Source: Defluviitaleaceae bacterium
GTDB taxonomy: Bacteria; Bacillota; Clostridia; Lachnospirales; WQUN01
DNA: 5,494 bases
Reading direction: 5' to 3'
NCBI GenBank assembly: GCA_009783395.1
Contig: WRHA01000265.1
Span: 1 to 5,494 of the forward strand
Shown: positions 1 to 5,082 of the stretch, piece after piece
Layout of the letters: each line of letters starts with the position of its first letter
Numbering within the stretch: position 1 is the first letter of the stretch
The notes under the pieces: generated by a model
Seen by the model: only the letters and a program-made list of their open reading frames with translations
Told to the model about the DNA's origin: nothing
Databases searched by the model: none
Program-made: the position numbers and the translations under genes

Positions 1-1
1 G

Positions 2-487
2 CGGCGGCACACGTCATTTGCGTCGTGTGATGTTATGCCCGAAATCGACGAGGCATCGGGCGTTGAAATCGCGTCGGAGGATTTAAAAATTGACACCTAT
101 CGCAGTGGCGGCGCGGGTGGTCAACACGTAAACAAAACCGAATCCGCTGTGCGCATAACGCACCTTCCCTCCGGCATCATTGTTCAGTGCCAAAACGAAC
201 GCAGTCAAATACAAAACCGCGACCGTGCCATGAAAATGCTGCAATCGCGGCTGTTTTTGCGTCAAAAAGAGGAGCATTTGGAAAAACTGAGCGGCATCCG
301 CGGCGAAACCAAGGACAACGCATGGGGCAGCCAAATCCGCTCCTATGTTTTTTGCCCGTACACGCTTGTTAAAGACCATCGAACCGACGAGGAAACAGGA
401 AACGTGCAGGCCGTTATGGACGGCGCGATTGATGGATTTATGAACGCTTATTTAATTTGGATGCATAAGGGTGGTGAAGCGCAGTGA
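2..487 (+). CDS. prfB: Peptide chain release factor 2, C-terminal part (5' end outside window)
   Basis: Release factor 2 recognises UGA and UAA stop codons in the ribosomal A site and triggers hydrolysis of the peptidyl-tRNA ester. The frame is open to the left edge, and the residues before the first ATG (position 35) read RRHTSFAS, a conserved RF2 stretch, so that ATG is internal and the gene is truncated by the window. 161 residues remain. The catalytic GGQ loop is encoded at 116-124, within [12 protein letters not shown]. The Ser two residues after the Arg of the loop, RSGGAGGQ, matches the Ala/Ser type common outside E. coli K-12. [16 protein letters not shown] and the NVQAVMDG ending favour RF2 over RF1, which has RIRTYN at the equivalent place. 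The SPF anticodon-like motif and any programmed frameshift site lie upstream and cannot be checked. The stop overlaps the next start (GTGA, 484-487). Confidence 0.95.
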   Translation, partial: RRHTSFASCDVMPEIDEASGVEIASEDLKIDTYRSGGAGGQHVNKTESAVRITHLPSGIIVQCQNERSQIQNRDRAMKMLQSRLFLRQKEEHLEKLSGIRGETKDNAWGSQIRSYVFCPYTLVKDHRTDEETGNVQAVMDGAIDGFMNAYLIWMHKGGEAQ

Positions 488-1311
488 ACTTTGTGAAATC
501 TTTATCATTTGACGCCTACACATTAAAAATCATCGCCGTAGTCGGCATGATCGGAAACCATGTGGCAATCGCATTTGCGGAGGTTTTGCCGTTGCCGCTG
601 ATGATTGCGTTATTCGGAATCGGCGGGCTGACCTATGTAATCATGGCGTACTTTGTTGTGGAGGGCTACAAGCACACATCGAGCTATAAAAAGTACATTG
701 GAAGACTGTTCTTATTTGCCATTATAGCGCAGGCGTTTCACCCGACTGTGCTTGGCGTCACGGACATGACAGGTTCGGGATTCTTTTTAAACATATTGTT
801 CGCGATAATTTGGGCTTTAATTATGCTGAAATTGTACGACACAATAAAAATTCGCCCGTTGTTTTGGGTGGTGTTTGTTTTAATGTGCTTCGTGTCATTG
901 TTTATGGATTTGATGTTTTTTGGCTTGATTGTGCCGGTTTTGTATTATGCGATTAAAAAGGAAAATACACGCCGTATCGTTCCGGGCGTGGTTGTTGGAA
1001 TCTATTATTTGATTTTCGGAGCGATTAGCGCGCTTACGCCGATTATCTACTTTACAACAGATGACCCGGTGCTTGCCGCTGAAATTCGCGCCGTAGTTGA
1101 GGCGATGGGTATGCCCATGGAAATTATGCTTGCAACTCCGACCTTCGCGCTCGGAGCCATTGCCGGCGCGATTCTCATTCGCAATTTTAACGGCGAACGC
1201 GGCAAACGCTCGAAATGGCTGTTTTACGTTGTTTATCCCGCACATTTGGCTGTAATTGCCGTCGTTATGTGGGCGACGGGGCTTGCGGCGTTCAATTTGT
1301 TCGGGTTTTAA
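484..1311 (+). CDS. TraX-family polytopic membrane protein
   Basis: A 275-residue, strongly hydrophobic protein with about eight or nine predicted membrane helices (roughly 13-33, 41-60, 74-91, 98-116, 124-141, 142-158, 165-190, 215-233, 245-266). The layout matches the TraX family (F-plasmid pilin N-acetylation protein and many chromosomal relatives): [13 protein letters not shown] near the N-terminus, a VEGYKHT segment followed by a basic [11 protein letters not shown] stretch, and the C-terminal FYVVYPAHL motif before the last helix. Chromosomal members are thought to be membrane acyltransferases, but the substrate is unknown, and no conjugation gene is seen here. The usual Asp-His of the first helix is Asn-His (residues 25-26). 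The GTG start overlaps the prfB stop by 4 nt, with a weak AAGGGTGG site at 467-474; GTG at 493 is an alternative. Family assignment is firm; function is inferred. Confidence 0.85.
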   Translation: MNFVKSLSFDAYTLKIIAVVGMIGNHVAIAFAEVLPLPLMIALFGIGGLTYVIMAYFVVEGYKHTSSYKKYIGRLFLFAIIAQAFHPTVLGVTDMTGSGFFLNILFAIIWALIMLKLYDTIKIRPLFWVVFVLMCFVSLFMDLMFFGLIVPVLYYAIKKENTRRIVPGVVVGIYYLIFGAISALTPIIYFTTDDPVLAAEIRAVVEAMGMPMEIMLATPTFALGAIAGAILIRNFNGERGKRSKWLFYVVYPAHLAVIAVVMWATGLAAFNLFGF

Positions 1312-2268
1312 ATGATTTTAGCGATTTCGCCGGAAAGCTCCGGCCGTCGTTTGGACAAATTTCTGTTTGCGTATTTAAACAACGCACCGCATTCCTTCAT
1401 ATATAAAATGCTGCGCAAGAAGCGGATTAAGCTTAACGGGGCGCGTGCCGCGGGAAGCGAAATCCTTAGCGCGGGTGACGAGGTGCGTTTTTTTTTCTCG
1501 GATGAAACGCTGCAAGGTTGCCGCAAGGCGCGTGTTTTTGAAAAGGCCGCCGGGCTTGATGAAATTGTGTTTGAAGACGAAAATTTGCTTGTTGTAAACA
1601 AGTCTGCGGGAATTTTTTCGCAAGGCGGAAATGCAAGTAATCGCCAATTGCTTCCGCAAATTTTATTTTATTTGCAGAAAAGCGGCGCGTATGGCGGCGA
1701 AAACGCAGACTTTATCCCCGGTATCTGCAATCGCCTTGATGTGAATACATCGGGGCTTGTTGTTTGCGGAAAGAGTTTGCACGCGCTTCAAGCTATGAAT
1801 CATTTGTTTGCGAATCGCGGAATTAAAAAGGAATATGTGGTGATAACGCATGGTGTTGTCGGCGCGGTGGGCGAAACGCGTGTGCTTGAGGATTTTTATG
1901 AGAAGGACGAGAGGCGCAATATTGCGCGGGTTTTGGCAAGCGGATCGAAAAGCATCGTTACATCCTATACCGTTCGTGCCGTTTCAAAAGATTTTTCCCT
2001 CCTTTCTGTTTCTCCGATAACCGGTCGGTCTCACCAAATTCGCGTGCATCTTGCACATGTTGGGCATCCCATTGTTGGCGATAAAAAATACGGCGGGGCT
2101 TCGCCGCTTGCAAAATCGCAACTTTTGCACTGTCGCCGCCTTGAAATTGCCGCAGAAGTGCCGCAGTTTCCCCAATTTCCGTACACAATCGGCACGGCAT
2201 GGGACGCCCCGTTGCCGCCGTCGTTTACAGTGATAATAAAAAAAATTTTCACGGAGGTATCATTATGA
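1312..2268 (+). CDS. RluA-family pseudouridine synthase (RluC/RluD-like) with S4 domain
   Basis: Isomerises uridine to pseudouridine in RNA, most likely 23S rRNA, in the cytoplasm. 318 residues. An N-terminal S4 RNA-binding domain spans about 1-63 (GRRLDKFL, then LRKKRIKLNG and a GDEV turn). The catalytic domain follows: ENLLVVNKSAG at 90-100, the catalytic loop NRLDVNTSG at 140-148 with nucleophile Asp143, KEYVV at 173-177 and the C-terminal TGRSHQIRVHLAHVGHPIVG from 237. The usual HRLD is NRLD here; as far as I recall this variant is common in clostridial relatives and does not remove the catalytic Asp. The precise uridine target cannot be read from sequence. The ATG follows the TAA of the TraX gene with no spacing and no good Shine-Dalgarno, suggesting translational coupling. 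A run of nine T (1488-1496) lies in the linker after S4. The stop overlaps the next gene as ATGA. Confidence 0.93.
   Translation: MILAISPESSGRRLDKFLFAYLNNAPHSFIYKMLRKKRIKLNGARAAGSEILSAGDEVRFFFSDETLQGCRKARVFEKAAGLDEIVFEDENLLVVNKSAGIFSQGGNASNRQLLPQILFYLQKSGAYGGENADFIPGICNRLDVNTSGLVVCGKSLHALQAMNHLFANRGIKKEYVVITHGVVGAVGETRVLEDFYEKDERRNIARVLASGSKSIVTSYTVRAVSKDFSLLSVSPITGRSHQIRVHLAHVGHPIVGDKKYGGASPLAKSQLLHCRRLEIAAEVPQFPQFPYTIGTAWDAPLPPSFTVIIKKIFTEVSL
2253..2257 (+). promoter_or_regulatory. Ribosome binding site deciding the nucleotidyltransferase start
   Basis: GGAGG seven bases before the ATG at 2265. It lies inside the last codons of the pseudouridine synthase gene and fixes the start at 2265 rather than the in-frame ATG at 2199, which would add 22 residues unlike the family N-terminus. 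Confidence 0.85.
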
Positions 2269-2993
2269 AAGCAATAATCCTGGCGGCGGGCTATGCGACG
2301 CGCATGTACCCGTTAACCGAAAATACGCCCAAACCGCTTCTGCCGTTTCGCGGAAGCACCGTCATCGACCATATAATCGCGCAGGTAAACGCGCTTCCCG
2401 ACATTGATGAAATTTTTGTTGTAACAAACAGCAAATTTTTTTCACACTTTTGCGAATGGGCAAAAACCGCGCCTTCGGCCGCGAAAATTTCCGTCATCGA
2501 TGACGGCACAAGCTCCAACGAAACCCGTCGTGGTGCGGTCGGCGATGTTTATTTCGCAATTTGCGAAAAAAATATCGACGACGAAATCGTGGTTGTTGCG
2601 GGTGATAATTTTTCCACATACGATTTGCACGAGCAATACGATGTTTATCGCAAAACGGGGTGCGACACAATTTGTGGCAAAGAAATGGATGATGAAGAGA
2701 GGATTAAGGCGTTCGCCGTCGCTCTTGCGGACGAGCATGGCAAAGTCTTGGATTTGGAGGAAAAGCCCGCAAAACCCAAGTCAAATTTGGCGATTTACGC
2801 CACATATTTTTTCCGCCGCGACACAGTGCCGCTGTTCAAAAAATATCTCGACGAAGGCGGCAATGCCGATTTAATCGGCGCGTTTCCGCAATGGCTCTAC
2901 ACGCGCCGCGATGTTTATGTATACAAAATGAACGGCGAATGTTACGACATCGGTACGATCGAAATGTACGAACAGTTAAAAGGAGCATGTTAA
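2265..2993 (+). CDS. Sugar-phosphate type nucleotidyltransferase (NTP transferase family)
   Basis: Predicted to couple an NTP with a phosphorylated sugar or similar alcohol, releasing pyrophosphate and giving an NDP-activated precursor for surface polysaccharide or teichoic-type polymers. 242 residues in a single Rossmann-like GT-A fold. Visible motifs: the nucleotide-binding signature LAAGYATRMYPLTENTPKP at 6-24, NETRRGAVGD at 85-94, the metal-binding AGDN at 112-115, EEKPAKPKSNLA around 165-176 and YDIGT near the C-terminus (227-231). The fold matches glucose-1-phosphate thymidylyl- and uridylyltransferases and LicC-like cytidylyltransferases; base and sugar specificity cannot be decided by eye. 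It lacks the left-handed beta-helix extension of GlmU or GlgC. The start is fixed by GGAGG at 2253-2257, and its ATGA overlaps the upstream stop. pyrG follows with no spacing, which could hint at CTP as the co-substrate; that is inference. Confidence 0.88.
   Translation: MKAIILAAGYATRMYPLTENTPKPLLPFRGSTVIDHIIAQVNALPDIDEIFVVTNSKFFSHFCEWAKTAPSAAKISVIDDGTSSNETRRGAVGDVYFAICEKNIDDEIVVVAGDNFSTYDLHEQYDVYRKTGCDTICGKEMDDEERIKAFAVALADEHGKVLDLEEKPAKPKSNLAIYATYFFRRDTVPLFKKYLDEGGNADLIGAFPQWLYTRRDVYVYKMNGECYDIGTIEMYEQLKGAC
2978..2985 (+). promoter_or_regulatory. Ribosome binding site of pyrG
   Basis: AAAAGGAG, eight bases before the ATG at 2994 and located in the last codons of the nucleotidyltransferase gene. 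It supports the 535-residue CTP synthase start; the protein then begins SAKYIFMTGG, as expected for the family. Confidence 0.8.
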
Positions 2994-4601
2994 ATGAGCG
3001 CGAAATACATTTTTATGACCGGCGGCGTGTGTTCGGGGCTTGGCAAAGGGATTACCGCGGCGTCTTTGGGGCGGCTTTTGAAGGCACGCGGCTACAAGGT
3101 GACGATCCAAAAATTCGATCCGTACATCAATCAAGACCCCGGCTTGTTAAGCCCGTATCAGCACGGCGAAATTTTCGTGACAGAGGACGGCGCGGAGGTT
3201 GACCTCGATTTCGGGCATTACGAGCGGTTTATCGACGAAAATTTAAGCGCGGCAAACAGCGTTTCAGCCGGAAAAATTTATCGCGAGGTGCTTAACGGCG
3301 AATTGAACGGCAAATACAAAGGCGCGACGATTCAAGTAATCCCGCACATCACCGACGCGATAAAAGAAAAAATCTATCGCGCCAGTCAAAATGCCGGTTC
3401 GGATATTATTATTTCCGAAATCGGCGGCACTGTCGGCGATATCGAAAGCTTGCCGTTTATCGAAGCAATCCGCCAAACTGCCCGCGATGTCGGCACAGAA
3501 AACGTCATGTATGTTCATGTAACACTGATACCGTACTTAAATTTCGCCGATGAAATGAAAACGAAGCCGTCACAAAACGCCGTAAAAGATTTACTTTCCC
3601 TCGGCATAAAACCCGACGCTCTTGTGTGCCGCACAGAGCATTCCATCAGCGATGAAATGCGCGAAAAGCTCGCGCTGTTTTGCAATGTTGACAAATCATG
3701 CGTAATCGAAAACATGAACGTTGCATCTATTTACGAAGTGCCGCTGCTTTTGGAGGAAGAAAATTTTGCCGACATCGTTTGTAAGAGGCTTGGTCTTTCG
3801 CCGCCCGCGCCCGATCTTTCCGAGTGGCGCGCACTTGTTGAAAAAAACAGAGCAATTATAAATGAAGTTTCAATCGGTCTTTTGGGCAAATATACGGAGT
3901 TTCGCGACTCGTATCTTAGCGTGACGGAGGCACTCCAACACGCGGGCGTCGCACACGATGTAAAAATAAAAATTAAATGGCTGCACGCGAATGAAATTAC
4001 TAACTCAAATGCCGCTGCGAAACTAAAGGGCTTGGCGGGGATTCTTGTTCCCGGCGGATACGGAAAGCGCGGCATGGCCGGCTTAATAAGCGCGATTCGT
4101 CACGCACGGGAAAATAAAATTCCATTCCTCGGCATTGGATTGGGGATGCAGTGCGCATTAATTGAATTTGCACGAAATGTCATTGGTCACAAAGACGCCG
4201 ACACCGCAGAAATCGACCCCGACATCACTATGCCCATAATTGAACATATCACAAAGCCCGAATCGGAAATTACAAAAACTTCATTACCAAAGCGCAAAGG
4301 CGCGTATCCTTGCAAATTAAATCCGGACTCGCTCACATTTACCGCATACGGCGAAAATTTAATTTACGAACGTTTTTGCCATTTATATAAAATCAACAAC
4401 AAATATCGAAGCGATTTAACCGCCTCGGGTATCGTTGAGGCCGCACTTTCGCCCGACGAGCAACATCTTGAGGCAATCGAGCTTCCGAAAAAACTGCATC
4501 CGTGGTTCGTCGGTGTGCAATTTCACCCGGAATTCAAATCACGCATAACGCGACCAAGCCCGATAATTAAGGCATTTATCGGCGCGTGCTTGAAAAAATG
4601 A
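2994..4601 (+). CDS. pyrG: CTP synthase with a degenerate glutaminase site (catalytic Cys replaced by Gly)
   Basis: CTP synthase makes CTP from UTP, ATP and ammonia; normally a C-terminal class I glutaminase supplies the ammonia. The length of 535 residues is normal. The amidoligase half (about 1-265) keeps the P-loop SGLGKG with Lys18, Asp72 in EVDLDFGHYERF and Glu142 in EIGGTVGDIES. Odd substitutions sit in near-invariant segments: INQDPGLLSP (usual INVDPGTMSP) and KTKPSQNAV (usual KTKPTQHSV). In the glutaminase half (about 290-535) the usual GICLGMQ reads GIGLGMQ, so the nucleophile is Gly382 (codon GGA, 4137-4139). RHRHRYE reads RFCHLYK (460-466), and the GGTMRLG segment reads roughly TSLPKRKG (429-436). 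The other triad residues persist in FHPEF (His511, Glu513). I infer an ammonia-dependent synthase or a specialised paralog; a second canonical pyrG elsewhere is possible. The ATG follows the upstream TAA directly. Confidence 0.93.
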   Translation: MSAKYIFMTGGVCSGLGKGITAASLGRLLKARGYKVTIQKFDPYINQDPGLLSPYQHGEIFVTEDGAEVDLDFGHYERFIDENLSAANSVSAGKIYREVLNGELNGKYKGATIQVIPHITDAIKEKIYRASQNAGSDIIISEIGGTVGDIESLPFIEAIRQTARDVGTENVMYVHVTLIPYLNFADEMKTKPSQNAVKDLLSLGIKPDALVCRTEHSISDEMREKLALFCNVDKSCVIENMNVASIYEVPLLLEEENFADIVCKRLGLSPPAPDLSEWRALVEKNRAIINEVSIGLLGKYTEFRDSYLSVTEALQHAGVAHDVKIKIKWLHANEITNSNAAAKLKGLAGILVPGGYGKRGMAGLISAIRHARENKIPFLGIGLGMQCALIEFARNVIGHKDADTAEIDPDITMPIIEHITKPESEITKTSLPKRKGAYPCKLNPDSLTFTAYGENLIYERFCHLYKINNKYRSDLTASGIVEAALSPDEQHLEAIELPKKLHPWFVGVQFHPEFKSRITRPSPIIKAFIGACLKK

Positions 4602-4618
4602 CAGCTGCATGGTAAATT
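4590..4618 (+). promoter_or_regulatory. Candidate sigma-70 type promoter for tRNA-Arg
   Basis: TTGAAA (4590-4595), a 17-base spacer and TAAATT (4613-4618) resemble -35 and -10 boxes. The -35 lies in the last codons of pyrG. Predicted transcription would start near 4625, a few bases before the mature tRNA 5' end at 4633. The -10 matches the consensus at four of six positions, so the assignment is tentative; the tRNA might instead be read through from the operon. Confidence 0.45.
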
Positions 4619-4632
4619 ATCGGATGTAATTT

Positions 4633-4705
4633 GCGTTCGTAGCTCAGGGGATAGAGCGTTTGCCTCCGGAGCAAAAGGCCGCAGGTTCGATTCCTGCCGG
4701 ACGCA
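4633..4705 (+). tRNA. tRNA-Arg (anticodon CCG)
   Basis: A complete 73-base cloverleaf. The acceptor stem GCGTTCG (4633-4639) pairs with CGGACGC (4698-4704) with one T-G wobble, and the discriminator base is A4705. D arm: GCTC (4642-4645) with GAGC (4654-4657). Anticodon arm: TTTGC (4659-4663) with GCAAA (4671-4675); loop CTCCGGA puts anticodon CCG at 4666-4668, reading the Arg codon CGG. Variable loop AGGCC; T arm GCAGG (4681-4685), loop TTCGATT, CCTGC (4693-4697). No CCA is encoded (GTGG follows), so the 3' end must be added enzymatically. It sits between the core operon and the minus-strand toxin module. Confidence 0.97.
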
Positions 4706-4715
4706 GTGGAGAAAC

Positions 4716-4736
4716 CTGATTTTACCCAACAAAAAA
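4716..4736. repeat. Direct repeat copy 1 (CTGATTTTA-CCCAACAAAAAA)
   Basis: A 21-base unit nearly identical to 4788-4809; the copies differ by one substitution and one inserted G. It ends in the A-tract forming the base of the large terminator hairpin, so on the minus strand it is the U-tract tail of that terminator. Confidence 0.75.
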
Positions 4737-4782
4737 AGCCCTCTCGTGTGGAAAATTTAATCCATACGAGAGGGCTTTTTTT
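4731..4782 (+). terminator. Strong bidirectional rho-independent terminator
   Basis: Bases 4731-4752 pair with 4761-4782 over 22 pairs with one G-T wobble, around an 8-base loop (AAATTTAA). The core GCCCTCTCG/CGAGAGGGC is GC rich and is flanked by seven A on the left and seven T on the right, so it can terminate from both sides: the tRNA (and any pyrG read-through) on the plus strand, and the converging module on the minus strand. Confidence 0.95.
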
Positions 4783-4787
4783 CGTCT

Positions 4788-4809
4788 CTGATTTCAGCCC
4801 AACAAAAAA
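4788..4809. repeat. Direct repeat copy 2 (CTGATTTCAGCCCAACAAAAAA)
   Basis: Second copy of the unit at 4716-4736, 72-73 bases away. Its A-tract (4804-4809) is the U-tract of the small minus-strand hairpin at 4810-4825, so both copies have the same position relative to a hairpin. Confidence 0.75.
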
Positions 4810-4825
4810 CCGCCCCGGAGGACGG
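4804..4825 (-). terminator. Rho-independent terminator of the minus-strand toxin module
   Basis: Read on the minus strand, CCGTCC, loop TCCG and GGGCGG (4825-4810) form a 6-bp stem with one T-G wobble, followed by six T (4809-4804). It starts 18 bases beyond the stop of the small acidic protein gene, as expected for the end of that transcript. The larger hairpin at 4731-4782 acts as back-up downstream. Confidence 0.8.
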
Positions 4826-4843
4826 TAAAATTTTTGTATTTCT

Positions 4844-5077
4844 CTATACTGCTTCTGCCATAACCGGCATTGCATCGGGGATTATTTCGATTCCGGCGAT
4901 TTCATCTGCTGTGAAGCCAATCGTAATATCATCTTCGCCATCCGGGGCAAGAGATAAAGAAGCAACGCCATTAGGGTCATCAAGTTCTGATGTGTAATAA
5001 TCGCAAGCCCCGATGAAAACTTGCCCGTCTACATCTGTTATTTTTATTCGCTTGCCCTCAAATTCCCATAACCGCAT
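4844..5077 (-). CDS. Small acidic protein, candidate immunity partner of the upstream toxin domain
   Basis: A 77-residue protein starting MRLWEFEGKR. I do not recognise a named family with certainty. The pattern (GKRIKITDVDGQVFIGACDY early, then a loop, then FTADEIAGIEII) resembles short beta-rich, Sm- or SH3-like hypothetical proteins found near phage head genes and toxins. It has about 17 Asp/Glu against 4 Lys/Arg and no signal peptide or membrane segment. Such acidity suits a protein that neutralises a nucleic-acid-binding toxin. The ATG at 5077 is chosen because GGGAGGTG lies 7-8 bases upstream; the GTG at 5086 would lie inside that ribosome binding site. The gene begins 5 nt after the toxin stop, in the same direction, and is followed by its own terminator. 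The immunity role is inferred from position, size and charge only. Confidence 0.75.
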   Translation of the reverse strand: MRLWEFEGKRIKITDVDGQVFIGACDYYTSELDDPNGVASLSLAPDGEDDITIGFTADEIAGIEIIPDAMPVMAEAV

Positions 5078-5082
5078 TTCAG

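Noticed and set aside
35..37. ATG as the start of the release factor gene
   Set aside because: The frame stays open to the left edge and encodes the conserved RF2 stretch RRHTSFAS, so this Met is internal.
2199..2264. Upstream in-frame ATG giving 22 extra residues on the nucleotidyltransferase
   Set aside because: The family starts with MKAIILAAG, and GGAGG is correctly placed only for the ATG at 2265.
3731..4075. Minus-strand open frame of 114 codons inside pyrG
   Set aside because: A shadow of the pyrG frame, with no ribosome binding site or recognisable domain.
2994..4601. pyrG as a pseudogene because of the missing catalytic Cys
   Set aside because: The frame is full length with a good ribosome binding site, and the synthase active site and structural segments are conserved; selective loss of glutaminase function fits better than decay.
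4716..4825. CRISPR-like or inverted-repeat mobile element reading of the repeats
   Set aside because: There are only two copies, in direct orientation, each explained as the tail of a terminator; no spacer series, transposase or target duplication is visible.
4523..4875. Minus-strand open frames across the tRNA and terminator region
   Set aside because: They run through a clear tRNA and two hairpin terminators and overlap the ends of two real genes; translation of structured non-coding DNA is the simpler reading.
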